From the NCBI RefSeq assembly GCF_030547545.1, contig NZ_JAUOQE010000002.1:248001-312000 (forward strand): a stretch of DNA of 64,000 bases, in the 5' to 3' direction. The notes beneath the pieces are model-generated. The model was not told the origin of the DNA and searched no databases. It saw nothing but the letters and a program-made list of their open reading frames with translations. The position numbers were made by a program, and so were the translations under genes. Shown piece by piece: positions 29,060-38,620 of this stretch (position 1 is the stretch's first letter; each line of letters starts with the position of its first letter). Origin of the DNA: Amphritea sp. 1_MG-2023. GTDB taxonomy: Bacteria; Pseudomonadota; Gammaproteobacteria; Pseudomonadales; Balneatricaceae.

Positions 29060-30750
29060 GTGTTGGTTTGATTCAGGGCGGTGGATGCACGTTGTTTCAC
29101 TGCATCGATAATCGCTTTCAAGCCATTACCCCTTGAAGGGCTGAGGTGGCGAGTGAGCTGCAACTGATTAAAATAATCTTCAATATCAAACGTGAGAATC
29201 TGTTCGGGTTGACGGCCATTATAGGCGGCTAAGGTTAAAGCAATGAGTCCTCGAATAATCCGTGCATCCGCATCAGCGGCAAACCATAGCGCGCCCTGTT
29301 CGTCTTGAGTCGTCGTCAACCAGGCATTACTCTCGCAACCGTTGATACGCAGATCGTCGGCTTTCATCGTCGAAGTGAAAGATGGTAGTCGCTTACCCAG
29401 TAGCATGATTTCTCGATAACGATCATTCCAGTTTTTTAACGGCGTTAGCTTAGCGAGAATGTCTTGAGCATTGATCTCTCGGCCAAACGGTGAGCTATCA
29501 AAAACCGCTTGGCAGGTAGCGCTTTCGGTGGTGGTAAATGAGCCACCCCGAGCAATAAGACTCAGAGCCTTAGCAAAGCGTTGCACATCCTCGATACTGT
29601 TGTAAAAGGCGAATGAGGCGCGAATGGTGCCGGGTAAGCCGAGTCTGTCCATCAAGGGCATGGCGCAGTGATGGCCGGTACGTAGCGCGATACCTTGCTG
29701 ATCCAGCATCAGGCCGACATCTTGCTGATGATGGCTGTTTAACTGAAATGACAGTATCGATGTGCAGGCCGTCGGGTTACCAATACGGGTAAAGCCGGGA
29801 ATTGTCGAGCAGAGTTCGATCGCTTTCTGCAGCAATGCCCGTTCATGCTGGGCTAGCGCTTTACGGTCTTGAGCGTTGAGAAAACGGATGGCCGCGGCTA
29901 ATCCTAGTGCGCCACTGATATTGGGTGTCCCAGCTTCAAATTTAAACGGTAACTGATTGTATTCGGTGCCTGAAAAAGCAACTTTGCGAATCATCTCACC
30001 CCCTCCTTGCCAAGGGGGCATTGCCTCTAGCAGTGCGTGACGGCCATACAACACGCCAATGCCGGTAGGGGCAAATAGTTTGTGACCCGAGAAGAGATAA
30101 AAATCACAGCCGAGGCGTTGGACATCGATAGCGAGGTGCGACACCGCTTGAGCGCCATCGATGATGACGGTGGCTCCAGCTGTCTTCGCCTGACGAATTA
30201 GGCCTGCAACGGGGTTGATCGTGCCCAGTGCATTGGATACATGAGTCAGGCTTAGGATGCGAGTCTTGTTGCTGAGTAACTCACCAAAGCGTTGTAGGTT
30301 GAGATCGCCATTGTCGTGAATCGGCACGACTTTAATCAATGCGCCGGTCTGTTCGGCGACTATCTGCCAAGGGACAATATTGGCGTGATGTTCCATTTCG
30401 GTCAGGAGGATCTCATCACCGGGTTGAAGTCGAGGGCGGGCATAACTTTGTGCGATCAGGTTGATGCCCTCGGTGGTGCCGCGAGTCCAGATAATCTCTT
30501 TTTCTGAAGCCGCATTGATGAACCCTTTAACCTCCGTTCGGGCGGCTTCGAATGCACGGGTTGCCTGCTCGCTCAGTTGATGGGCACCCCGATGCACATT
30601 AGCGTTCTGCTGCCGATAAAATTGTTCCACCGCCTCAATAACGCTGTTGGGTTTCTGACTGGTGGCGGCATTATCGAGATATACCAGCGGTTGCTGATTG
30701 ATCTGCTGCTGCAGAGCTGGAAACTGCTCTCTGATTGCGTTTAAGTCCAC
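29056..30750 (-). CDS. csdA: Cysteine desulfurase CsdA fused to a SufE/CsdE-like sulfur acceptor
   Basis: The 564 aa product is a natural fusion. Residues 1-400 form a SufS/CsdA-type PLP-dependent cysteine desulfurase: YLDNAATSQKP, TRGTTEGINLIAQSY, the PLP lysine in SGHKLFAPTGIG (Lys224) and the catalytic cysteine in RTGHHCAMP (Cys362). Residues 425-560 form a SufE/CsdE-like acceptor domain with DRYREIMLLGKRLP and the acceptor cysteine in RINGCESNAWL (Cys472). E. coli encodes CsdA and CsdE separately beside csdL/tcdA. The nearby tcdA here suggests a sulfur supply for the CSD system rather than the SUF system, since no sufBCD is present. It heads a minus-strand group with the DUF2069, WrbA-like and ArsC-like genes upstream. 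Confidence 0.92.
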   Translation of the reverse strand: MDLNAIREQFPALQQQINQQPLVYLDNAATSQKPNSVIEAVEQFYRQQNANVHRGAHQLSEQATRAFEAARTEVKGFINAASEKEIIWTRGTTEGINLIAQSYARPRLQPGDEILLTEMEHHANIVPWQIVAEQTGALIKVVPIHDNGDLNLQRFGELLSNKTRILSLTHVSNALGTINPVAGLIRQAKTAGATVIIDGAQAVSHLAIDVQRLGCDFYLFSGHKLFAPTGIGVLYGRHALLEAMPPWQGGGEMIRKVAFSGTEYNQLPFKFEAGTPNISGALGLAAAIRFLNAQDRKALAQHERALLQKAIELCSTIPGFTRIGNPTACTSILSFQLNSHHQQDVGLMLDQQGIALRTGHHCAMPLMDRLGLPGTIRASFAFYNSIEDVQRFAKALSLIARGGSFTTTESATCQAVFDSSPFGREINAQDILAKLTPLKNWNDRYREIMLLGKRLPSFTSTMKADDLRINGCESNAWLTTTQDEQGALWFAADADARIIRGLIALTLAAYNGRQPEQILTFDIEDYFNQLQLTRHLSPSRGNGLKAIIDAVKQRASTALNQTNT

Positions 30751-30756
30751 GAACTC

Positions 30757-31161
30757 TTATTCCTGTGACGGCTTGTCTTTTGCGGCGTTGAGGCTTTTGT
30801 TAAGCTGACTCTGCCAACGAGCAAACATCATCGCGCCAATAAAGAGCGCGGTGACGAGTAGCGTTTCTGCCAAGCCCAAAATAGCACTGCTGTGAGCCGA
30901 CATCGCGATCGTTACCGAATGCATGAAGTAGACGGTGATAAAAAAGCATAACCAGATATGTCCGCGTAGATGCTTGATTAAGATCACTGGGTAGAACAAG
31001 AGTAAAGGGACCGTCTGAAAGGCCCAAATACTAAAAGGATTGGCTGTTTCGGAGGGCGCAATTACGAGATGCCAAGCGCTCAGTAATAGAATTAGACCGA
31101 AATAGCTGAACAGCGTGACGGCCCGACTGATGGCCACTTTTTTTACGAGAGTTGTCTGCAT
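30757..31161 (-). CDS. DUF2069 membrane protein
   Basis: The 134 aa protein has four hydrophobic segments (around residues 15-35, 45-60, 68-88 and 92-112) and the DUF2069 pattern with WHLVIAPSETANPFSIWAFQ and a conserved IWLCFFITVYFMHSVTIAMS. The family is found in proteobacteria and has no assigned function. It lies 15 bp after the WrbA-like gene and 6 bp before the desulfurase gene on the minus strand, so all are probably co-transcribed. The wrbA-DUF2069 pairing is frequently seen in gammaproteobacteria. Confidence 0.8.
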   Translation of the reverse strand: MQTTLVKKVAISRAVTLFSYFGLILLLSAWHLVIAPSETANPFSIWAFQTVPLLLFYPVILIKHLRGHIWLCFFITVYFMHSVTIAMSAHSSAILGLAETLLVTALFIGAMMFARWQSQLNKSLNAAKDKPSQE

Positions 31162-31176
31162 CGTTAATCCTGAGGT

Positions 31177-31773
<597 letters not shown>

Positions 31774-32121
31774 TTATAGAATCTCCAAGACCGATTCGGG
31801 TGGGCGGCCGATACGCGCTTGTCCTTGAGTGATCACAATAGGGCGTTCAATAAGACGCGGGAACTGCACCATGAATTCGATCAGCTGAGCATCCGTGAGA
31901 TGACTATCGTTGAGGTTATTCTCTTTATATTCCGCTTCGCCTCTGCGTAGCAGTTCACGAGGGCTGATGCCTAACTGTGCAATGACTTCTGTTAGTTCGC
32001 TTGCGGTAGGGGGGTGTTCTAGATAGAGACGCACCTGTGGTGTCACGTTATTCTCTTCTAACAATGCCAGTGTGGCGCGGGATTTTGAACAGCGAGGGTT
32101 ATGATAAATTTCAACAGACAT
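31774..32121 (-). CDS. arsC: ArsC family reductase (YfgD-like)
   Basis: The 115 aa thioredoxin-fold protein has the active-site cysteine in YHNPRCSKSRATLALLEE (Cys11), GISPRELLRRGEAEYKE, and the cis-Pro/Arg region LIERPIVITQGQARIGRPPE. This is the glutaredoxin-coupled arsenate reductase family. No arsB, arsR or acr3 is nearby and the context matches E. coli yfgD, so a general thiol-reductase role is as likely as arsenate resistance. Its stop codon abuts the wrbA-like start. Confidence 0.88.
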   Translation of the reverse strand: MSVEIYHNPRCSKSRATLALLEENNVTPQVRLYLEHPPTASELTEVIAQLGISPRELLRRGEAEYKENNLNDSHLTDAQLIEFMVQFPRLIERPIVITQGQARIGRPPESVLEIL

Positions 32122-32242
32122 AGCACTTATCCTGTTTATAACGACAGATATTAATGTAAGTGCGATATTGTATACAGCTTAGCTACCAGCCTAAAGAGCG
32201 GCAGGGTATTATATCGTTTTAAATCATCGTTACAGGATCGTT

Positions 32243-33520
32243 ATGAAGGGCAATCATCTGTTTACTCTGCGAGGCATTGGGTATTTCTTACTTTATCTAG
32301 CGCGTCAGTTTGTCCGTAACAAGGGAATGTTAAACGCATCGGCGCTCACTTATACCACTTTGTTTGCGGTGGTGCCCTTGATGACGGTGTCTTATGCCAT
32401 GTTGGCGGCGATTCCGTCGTTTCAAGGGGCGGGGGAGCAGTTGCAAGGCTTGATTTTTGATAATTTTGTGCCCGCAACGGGGGCCGTGGTGCAGGACTAT
32501 CTAAGTGATTTTGCCGCTCAAGCGAGTAAGTTGACGGCGGTGGGTTTGATCTTCCTGTTTGTGACCTCAATTATGATGATGAAAAATATTGAAGGCGCTT
32601 TTAATCGCATCTGGCGAGTCAGTGAGCCACGTAAGGGGATGTCGAGTTTTTTACTCTATTGGGCTGTCTTGAGTCTGGGACCGCTTTTAATTGGCCTGGG
32701 TTTACTGGTTAGCTCTTATATTGCATCGTTATCGCTGTTCACCAGTGCAACAGAGCTGGTGGGGCGGGCTCGGTTATTATCTGTGCTACCGTTAGTCATG
32801 TCGGCTGCCGCTTTTACGCTACTCTATGCTGCGGTGCCTAACTGTAAAGTGCCACTGAAAAATGCGGTCATCGGTGGGGTGGTGGTGGCAATCTTATTCG
32901 AAACCGCTAAGCGTGCGTTTGCTCTGTTTGTGACGCAGTTTCCATCTTACGAGTTAATCTATGGGGCGTTTGCCGCCGTGCCGCTGTTTCTCGCTTGGAT
33001 TTTTATCTCTTGGATGATCATCCTGTTGGGCGCGGAGTTGAGTCGAGCGTTGAGCGTTTATCGAGATCAGCGTAAGGGGAAGCATCTATCACATTTACAT
33101 ACGCTGGTAGCGGTATTGCAACATTTATGGCAGGCTCAGCAGTCCGGTGAGTCGTTATCTGATCGTCAGTTACTGCAGCGTGTCGAAGGCTTAGAGCAGA
33201 ATGAGTGGGATCATTACAATGTGCTTTTATTGCAAGCCTCGGTGATGAGTCGTACCGAGCGTGGGGAGTATATGCTTGCCCGAGATATGGGCAGTTTTAC
33301 GCTCGATCAGTTGAATTCATTGTTGCCTTGGCCGCTACCAGAGAAATCACCGGTGGAATCGGTTACCCTGTGGCAGCGACAGTTAGATCAGCGTCTGCAA
33401 CAGCTGAGTGACGTACGCAAGCAACAGTTAAACGTGACGTTAGAGCAGCTTTTTGAGGCGGACATCGATCGTCAGGCGGATATGGTCGAGCGGCAAGCTG
33501 ATGCCTCAGAGCAACAGTAG
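32243..33520 (+). CDS. YihY/BrkB-family inner membrane protein
   Basis: The 425 aa protein has six membrane segments in its first 290 residues: ALTYTTLFAVVPLMTVSYAML, LTAVGLIFLFVTSIMMMKNIEGAFNRIWRV, FLLYWAVLSLGPLLIGLGLL, LLYAAVPNCKVPLKNA, FPSYELIYGAFAAVPLFLAW and LGAELSRAL. A cytoplasmic, Gln-rich C-terminal tail of about 130 residues follows. The family was once annotated as ribonuclease BN in error. A recent proposal links it to lipid transport, but function is not settled. The gene is divergent from arsC. Confidence 0.88.
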   Translation: MKGNHLFTLRGIGYFLLYLARQFVRNKGMLNASALTYTTLFAVVPLMTVSYAMLAAIPSFQGAGEQLQGLIFDNFVPATGAVVQDYLSDFAAQASKLTAVGLIFLFVTSIMMMKNIEGAFNRIWRVSEPRKGMSSFLLYWAVLSLGPLLIGLGLLVSSYIASLSLFTSATELVGRARLLSVLPLVMSAAAFTLLYAAVPNCKVPLKNAVIGGVVVAILFETAKRAFALFVTQFPSYELIYGAFAAVPLFLAWIFISWMIILLGAELSRALSVYRDQRKGKHLSHLHTLVAVLQHLWQAQQSGESLSDRQLLQRVEGLEQNEWDHYNVLLLQASVMSRTERGEYMLARDMGSFTLDQLNSLLPWPLPEKSPVESVTLWQRQLDQRLQQLSDVRKQQLNVTLEQLFEADIDRQADMVERQADASEQQ

Positions 33521-33587
33521 GTGTCGGGTGTTGTTACCGGCGATTTTTTAACATGATGATTTAATAGACAGTACAAGAGGAATCCTT

Positions 33588-33860
33588 ATGGGGCAGTGCT
33601 TACATGCGTTCGTCAGTGGTCGAGTGCAAGGGGTTTGGTTTCGACAGTCGACATTGGAAAAGGCTCAAGCGCATGGTTTGACCGGTTGGGTGCGTAATCT
33701 AGATGATGGCCGAGTCGAAGTGATGGCGCATGGTCATGAACATGGCTTATTGCAGTTGGAAGCTTGGCTCAGTATCGGTCCTGAGTTGGCGACGGTGGCT
33801 GAGGTCAAAGCCGCCCGAGTTGAGCCTGTAGAAGAATTTATTGAGTTTCTGATTATTTGA
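33588..33860 (+). CDS. acyP: Acylphosphatase
   Basis: The 90 aa protein hydrolyses carboxyl-phosphate bonds of acylphosphates. It has the phosphate loop SGRVQGVWFRQSTLEKA with the catalytic Arg, and GLTGWVRNLDDGRVEVMAHG with the catalytic Asn. Length and sequence are typical. AGAGGAAT precedes the ATG, and a terminator follows about 50 bp after the stop. Confidence 0.95.
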   Translation: MGQCLHAFVSGRVQGVWFRQSTLEKAQAHGLTGWVRNLDDGRVEVMAHGHEHGLLQLEAWLSIGPELATVAEVKAARVEPVEEFIEFLII

Positions 33861-33908
33861 TCGACGCCAATAAGTCGAGCGATGTTATTAAATAGAAGCA
33901 GCATTGCA

Positions 33909-33938
33909 GCGATGGGTTTAATTAGCCATCGCTTTTTT
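33909..33938 (+). terminator. Intrinsic terminator after acylphosphatase gene
   Basis: GCGATGG / CCATCGC with a 10-nt loop is followed by six T residues. Confidence 0.8.
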
Positions 33939-33972
33939 ATTAGGGAAGCGGAAATAGCACCTTCTTTAGCTT

Positions 33973-34527
33973 TCAATCTTCGTATCGACGTTGATTTTTA
34001 TATACCTTCTCAGGATACCAGACCTTGCCATAGCTACCGTTATAGCGCGCGAGAGCTTCGGTTAGATTGCCTTTTGAGCGTTTCAGATAGTGTTTTAAAA
34101 TCGTGGCGCCGTAGCGAAGGTTGGTCTGAATATTGGTGAGATTATCATCATTGCGACCAATCTCTTTTTTCCAGAAGGGCATAACCTGCATCAACCCCTG
34201 TGCGCCGACCACCGATACCGCGAAGCGGTTAAATAAGCTTTCAGTATGAATCACACCGAGTAATAGTGCGGGAGGTAGTTCGACGCGGGCGGCCTCTGCG
34301 TGAACCGTTGTCAGGATTTCAATGCGTTCTCGATCGCTAGCGACATATCGCTGAGTGCGGCCGGACATATCGGTGAGCCAGACTTCAGCGGCAAACCGGT
34401 CTTCGAAGCTGCTACTGTCGGCAAAGGCTTGTTTTAATTCTTCCCGCAGTTCTGGGTCGATAGCCTGCGCTGCAGCAAACAGCGGCAAAGACCATAGCAT
34501 CAATAGCAGAGTGATTGTCAGTCGCAC
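33973..34527 (-). CDS. Lytic murein transglycosylase, SLT type
   Basis: The 184 aa product has a signal peptide (ITLLLMLWSLPLFAAAQA) and a single transglycosylase SLT domain: the catalytic glutamate in GVIHTESLFNRFA (Glu96), VGAQGLMQVMPFW, NIQTNLRYGATILKHYL and a final ARYNGSYGK. It cleaves peptidoglycan glycan strands with 1,6-anhydro product formation in the periplasm. No lipobox cysteine is seen, so it should be soluble. It ends with a basic C-terminus and is transcribed towards the acylphosphatase terminator. Confidence 0.9.
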   Translation of the reverse strand: MRLTITLLLMLWSLPLFAAAQAIDPELREELKQAFADSSSFEDRFAAEVWLTDMSGRTQRYVASDRERIEILTTVHAEAARVELPPALLLGVIHTESLFNRFAVSVVGAQGLMQVMPFWKKEIGRNDDNLTNIQTNLRYGATILKHYLKRSKGNLTEALARYNGSYGKVWYPEKVYKNQRRYED

Positions 34528-34569
34528 AGGCGTCTACCTACAAGGGTTAAAAGTAGATTATAGCGGTTT

Positions 34570-34872
34570 TTAAATCACCGCTTCAAAGCCTTCGAATTGA
34601 GGCGGTCCCATATAGATATCTTTGCGGCTACCGGCGTTGGCATGAGCCTTTTTGAATGCATCGGATGTTAACCAGCCATCGAAGGCGGCTTTATCTTGCC
34701 AGACGGCGTGGGAAGACATCAGCGTATATTCATCGTTACTGACACCTTGGAGGAGATTGAAAGAGACAAATCCCGCCACCGATTCGAGATGGCTGTCACG
34801 ATTTTTCCAGATGTCGATAAAGTCTTGTTCGTGGCCCAGTTTAATACGGAAGCGGTTCATGGCGATATACAT
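34570..34872 (-). CDS. Antibiotic biosynthesis monooxygenase (ABM) family protein
   Basis: The 100 aa protein has the dimeric alpha/beta-barrel ABM fold: MNRFRIKLGHEQDFIDIWKNR, GFVSFNLLQG, YTLMSSHAVWQDKAAFDGWL and a C-terminal FEGFEAVI. Similar small proteins include heme-degrading monooxygenases of the IsdG type, which share the W..R.SHL pattern (here WKNRDSHL). Heme degradation is therefore possible but unproven, and no heme transport genes are adjacent. A second start at 34860 would remove four residues. Confidence 0.75.
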   Translation of the reverse strand: MYIAMNRFRIKLGHEQDFIDIWKNRDSHLESVAGFVSFNLLQGVSNDEYTLMSSHAVWQDKAAFDGWLTSDAFKKAHANAGSRKDIYMGPPQFEGFEAVI

Positions 34873-35151
34873 AGATAGCGGATTCCTAGTGTTATGAGGC
34901 TCGGTATAGCCTGAGCCCAGTGAAAAGAGTCTGCTAATAATGCTTGGCTTCAGCGCGAATTTCCAGTCTATCGATGTGCTATTCGCAAGACAGTGCGAGG
35001 AAACCGGTGTTTTATCCTGTGGTTTATTGTGAGATGCGCTCGTTATCGGCTAACGACTGGGTGTTGGTGGAGGTTGGGCAGTTAGAGGAAACGGTTATGC
35101 TGCAACAGGAGGGTGCCGCTAGTGGCTAAGGAGTGCTGATGTTGATGTGGC
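34873..35151. other. Intergenic region without a convincing gene
   Basis: About 280 bp lie between the ABM gene and the proS terminator. The only open plus-strand frame (34944-35129) needs a TTG start, has no ribosome binding site and no recognisable family. No promoter or repeat was identified. Confidence 0.4.
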
Positions 35152-35178
35152 AAAAAAAAGCAGGCGCGCGGCCTGCTT
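35152..35178 (-). terminator. Intrinsic terminator after proS
   Basis: On the minus strand GCAGGC / GCCTGC with a 5-nt loop is followed by eight T residues (the A-run 35152-35159 on the plus strand), 40 bp beyond the proS stop. Confidence 0.85.
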
Positions 35179-35217
35179 CTTGTGGACGTGTAACCGTTTT
35201 GACGGCCCCTTTGACTA

Positions 35218-36939
35218 TTATTGAGCGATTGTTGTGCGAATAAAATCGTCCAAATCGGTCAGCGTGATCTCCTGTTTATCGGCAGCACGGCGATATTTGT
35301 ATTCAACCGTGCCGGCTTCAAGGCCTCGATCAGAGATGACGATGCGATGAGGAATACCCATCAGTTCCATATCGGCCATCTTAGCGCCAGGGCTAACCTT
35401 AGGGCGATCATCCAGAATGACTTCATAGCCTGCCGCTGTCAGTGTTTCATACAGAGTATCCGCTTGATGACGAACCGCTTCTGATTTTTCATACTTAAGG
35501 GCAACTAGGGCGATGCTGAAGGGGGCAATCGCTTCGGGCCAAATAATACCACGGTCGTCATAGTTCTGCTCGATCGCAGCGGCTACTACGCGGGAAACCC
35601 CGATACCGTAACACCCCATATCCATGGTGACGGCTTTGCCATTCTCATCCAATACATTGGCATTCAATGCTTGTGAATATTGCTGCCCCAACTGGAAAAT
35701 ATGACCGACTTCGATACCGCGTTTAATGACAATCTTACCTTGACCACATGGGCTTGGGTCGCCTTCAACCACATTACGCAGATCAGCAACTTCTGGCAAC
35801 GCAACATCGCGATCCCAGTTAACGCCGAAATAATGCTTACCTTCAATGTTAGCACCGGCGCCGAAGTCAGACATTACTGCAACTGTGCGGTCAACGATAC
35901 AGGGGATCGGCAAGTTTACGGGGCCTAGTGAGCCAGGGCCTGCACCGATCAGCGCTTTAATGGCTTCTTCATCGGCCATCTCTAAGGGCACGGCAACCTG
36001 TGCTAATTTTTCGGCTTTAACCTCGTTGAGATCGTGATCGCCACGCACCAGCAAGGCCACGAAATCCGCTTCGCACTCATCTGAGGCTTTAACGAATAGC
36101 GTCTTGATGGTTTTTTCGATCGCGAGGTTGTGTTGCTCAACCAGCTGAGCGATGGTTTTTGCATTCGGCGTATCGACGAGTGTCATCGTTTCGGTCGGCG
36201 CTGCGCGTTCGCGGGTCGGCGCCACGGCTTCGGCTTTTTCAATATTGGCGGCAAAGTCGCTGCTATCAGAAAAAGCGATATCATCTTCGCCAGAAGCCGC
36301 AAGCACATGGAACTCATGCGATGAATTACCACCGATCGAGCCGTTATCTGCCAAGACTGGACGGTAGTCGAGGCCGATACGATCGAAAATTTTGCAATAC
36401 GTCTGATGCATTAGATCATAGGTCTGTTGCAATGATTCAAGATTGCTGTGGAACGAGTAGGCATCTTTCATGATAAATTCGCGTGAACGCATGATGCCAA
36501 AGCGTGGCCGTACTTCATCACGGAACTTAGTTTGTATTTGGTAGAAATTGGCAGGCAGCTGTTTATAGCTGTGAATTTCATTACGCACCAGATCGGTAAT
36601 CACTTCTTCGTGGGTTGGGCCGACGCAGAATTCACGCTGATGACGATCATGTAGGCGCAGCAGTTCTGGACCGTATTTCTCCCAACGACCCGATTCTTGC
36701 CACAGTTCTGCGGGTTGAATAGACGGCATGAGAACTTCTTGAGCGCCAGATTTATCCATCTCTTCGCGAACAATCCGTTCTACTTTACGCAGGGTACGGA
36801 GCCCTGTGGGAAGCCAATTGTACAGCCCTGCCGCGACTTTACGTACCATGCCTGAGCGAAGCATCAGCTGGTGGCTAATCACTTCTGCATCAGAAGGTGT
36901 TTCTTTCAGTGTTGCAATCAGAAATTGACTGGCGCGCAT
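35218..36939 (-). CDS. proS: Prolyl-tRNA synthetase
   Basis: ProRS charges tRNA-Pro. The 573 aa protein is the bacterial type with an editing domain: [38 protein letters not shown] at the N-terminus (written here only as far as 20-residue pieces: it begins [15 protein letters not shown]), motif 2 region [26 protein letters not shown], an inserted YbaK-like domain around residues 230-390 that removes mis-charged alanine, motif 3 [14 protein letters not shown], and an anticodon-binding domain at the C-terminus. It is transcribed alone. Confidence 0.97.
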   Translation of the reverse strand: MRASQFLIATLKETPSDAEVISHQLMLRSGMVRKVAAGLYNWLPTGLRTLRKVERIVREEMDKSGAQEVLMPSIQPAELWQESGRWEKYGPELLRLHDRHQREFCVGPTHEEVITDLVRNEIHSYKQLPANFYQIQTKFRDEVRPRFGIMRSREFIMKDAYSFHSNLESLQQTYDLMHQTYCKIFDRIGLDYRPVLADNGSIGGNSSHEFHVLAASGEDDIAFSDSSDFAANIEKAEAVAPTRERAAPTETMTLVDTPNAKTIAQLVEQHNLAIEKTIKTLFVKASDECEADFVALLVRGDHDLNEVKAEKLAQVAVPLEMADEEAIKALIGAGPGSLGPVNLPIPCIVDRTVAVMSDFGAGANIEGKHYFGVNWDRDVALPEVADLRNVVEGDPSPCGQGKIVIKRGIEVGHIFQLGQQYSQALNANVLDENGKAVTMDMGCYGIGVSRVVAAAIEQNYDDRGIIWPEAIAPFSIALVALKYEKSEAVRHQADTLYETLTAAGYEVILDDRPKVSPGAKMADMELMGIPHRIVISDRGLEAGTVEYKYRRAADKQEITLTDLDDFIRTTIAQ

Positions 36940-37115
36940 AAATTTTTAACCTGATATCCGAAACTTTAAAGAGCAAGCATTTTAGGGGGGGGAGGCGTTT
37001 GGAACAAGGGGGCAGTGAAACAATTCAATATAAAAACCTAAATACTGATATGGCATCGCTTTCTTTGAACGCCGGAGGCTCTATAATCGGCCGTTGATGT
37101 CACAGGGGAAACAGC

Positions 37116-37622
37116 ATGCAGTTAAAACAGATCAATAAAGAACGTTACAGTAAGCATTATAAGCAGATTATGATTGGCGTGGTGATCATTTTAGCCGTGA
37201 TTGCGTTAACGGTTTCGAGCCTCTTGATTCAGATAATCGGCAATACCGATGGCAGTAACTTTTGGCTAAATGTCACCGGCGTGGTGATCGGTGGTATTGT
37301 CGTACTGACGTTGCTGCGGCGTTATCGTGAGCACGAATATATGCATGAGATTAGTTATGTCTGGGATCTTAAACAGATGCTTAACAAAATATATCGTAAG
37401 CAGAAAAACATCAAAGCAGCGGCAGAAGCCGGCGAGCGAGACGCCATGATTATCTTAAACTGGAGCTATCAGGGGTCAGAGCAATTATATAATTTAGATA
37501 ACAACACGATCACCATGGATGATCTGCACGCCTCGATGCGTGAGCTACAGCAGGTGATGGATCAGTATGGCGTAAGCGTCACCGACGCTGACTTTCGTCC
37601 GCAAATGTTAGATCAGTATTGA
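37116..37622 (+). CDS. DUF3087 family membrane protein
   Basis: The 168 aa product starts MQLKQINKERYSKHYKQIM and has two membrane helices (residues about 20-42 and 50-66), then a helical cytoplasmic domain with EISYVWDLKQMLNKIYRKQ, AGERDAMIILNWSYQGSEQLY and a C-terminal SVTDADFRPQMLDQY. This matches DUF3087, a gammaproteobacterial family of unknown function. A good AGGGGAAA ribosome binding site precedes the ATG. It is divergent from proS and convergent with the mscS-type gene, sharing a terminator with it. Confidence 0.82.
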   Translation: MQLKQINKERYSKHYKQIMIGVVIILAVIALTVSSLLIQIIGNTDGSNFWLNVTGVVIGGIVVLTLLRRYREHEYMHEISYVWDLKQMLNKIYRKQKNIKAAAEAGERDAMIILNWSYQGSEQLYNLDNNTITMDDLHASMRELQQVMDQYGVSVTDADFRPQMLDQY

Positions 37623-37693
37623 AATCATCGATTCGATCGCGGCGAGACTGAATCATTCACCGCGATGGCGTCACTGCATGATGGGTCAAACTA

Positions 37694-37717
37694 AGCCGTG
37701 CTATTCACGGCTTTTTT
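37694..37717 (+). terminator. Intrinsic terminator of the DUF3087 gene, overlapping the mscS stop codon
   Basis: AGCCGTG / CACGGCT with a CTATT loop is followed by six T residues. The first three loop bases are the complement of the convergent mscS-type stop codon (TAG), so the 3' arm lies inside that coding sequence. Confidence 0.8.
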
Positions 37718-38537
37718 CATGTTTTACTGTCACTTCCCGTTGCGGGAATGGAATCTCAATATCCGCCTCATTGAAGGCTTTGTAAATAGCGCCATTGACT
37801 TGAAATTGAAGCTCAAACAGTTGTTTCGTTGGCACCCAATAGCGATAAGCGATATCGACGCTAGAGTCGCCAAAATTGGCGATACCGACTTGCGGTGCGG
37901 GCTCTTTAACGATGCCGGGGTTGGCTTGTAGTTGGGCCCGAATCAAGGCGATGGCTTGATCTGAGTTGGCCGAGTAACTGATGCCGATGCTGGCTTCGAC
38001 AATGGCATTTTCAAATGAATTGATCAGTACCTCACCGACGATATGTTTATTGGGAATAGTGATGATTTCACCATCTTCAGTCGATAGTAGCGTGTGGGCG
38101 AGGCGAATCTCTTCAACCACCCCGTAAACATCGTTACAGCGTAACGTATTACCCACCACAAATGGGCGGGTTAAAATGATAGTGAATCCGGCCCCGTAGT
38201 TTGAAAAAACTCCTTGCAGTGCTAAACCGATACTCAGTGAAATTGCACCGATGGCGGCGATAAAAGGGGCGACACTGATACCAAACTTGCCTAAACAGAT
38301 AATGACCACCATAGCGATTAGCAAGAGCTTGATGGTGCTGCTGATAAAGTTACTGAGGGTAACATCCACTTTGTGTTTAAGGCAGACGCGCAGTACCAAT
38401 CTGCCGACCCAGCGTGAGATGATGAGTCCCACAATGAGAATGATGATGGCACCGATAACCTGAAAACTGTAATTAACAAAAAAATCAATAATCAGGGTGT
38501 AAAACTGTGACAGAGTGGCCAGCTCTTCAGACATCAT
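37701..38537 (-). CDS. mscS: Small-conductance mechanosensitive channel, MscS type
   Basis: The 278 aa protein is a single MscS unit that opens on membrane tension to release solutes during hypo-osmotic shock. It has three N-terminal membrane segments, with the pore-lining helix in FIAAIGAISLSIGLALQGVFSNYGAGF, the family-defining FVVGNTLRCNDVYGVVEEIRL, then TIPNKHIVGEVLINSF and the cytoplasmic alpha/beta domain. The final NEADIEIPFPQREV is characteristic. Length is close to E. coli MscS (286 aa). AGGAGCCCCTTTT precedes the start. Confidence 0.94.
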   Translation of the reverse strand: MMSEELATLSQFYTLIIDFFVNYSFQVIGAIIILIVGLIISRWVGRLVLRVCLKHKVDVTLSNFISSTIKLLLIAMVVIICLGKFGISVAPFIAAIGAISLSIGLALQGVFSNYGAGFTIILTRPFVVGNTLRCNDVYGVVEEIRLAHTLLSTEDGEIITIPNKHIVGEVLINSFENAIVEASIGISYSANSDQAIALIRAQLQANPGIVKEPAPQVGIANFGDSSVDIAYRYWVPTKQLFELQFQVNGAIYKAFNEADIEIPFPQREVTVKHEKSRE

Positions 38538-38620
38538 AAAAGGGGCTCCTGTGGCTTAACGTGCTAAATGATGCAGAATAACGCACAATCGGTCGCAAGC
38601 GCTAGGGAGGAATGATGTTC

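Noticed and set aside
34944-35129. Open plus-strand frame of 61 codons between the ABM gene and proS
   Set aside because: It needs a TTG start, has no ribosome binding site, matches no family that I recognise and has no operon context.
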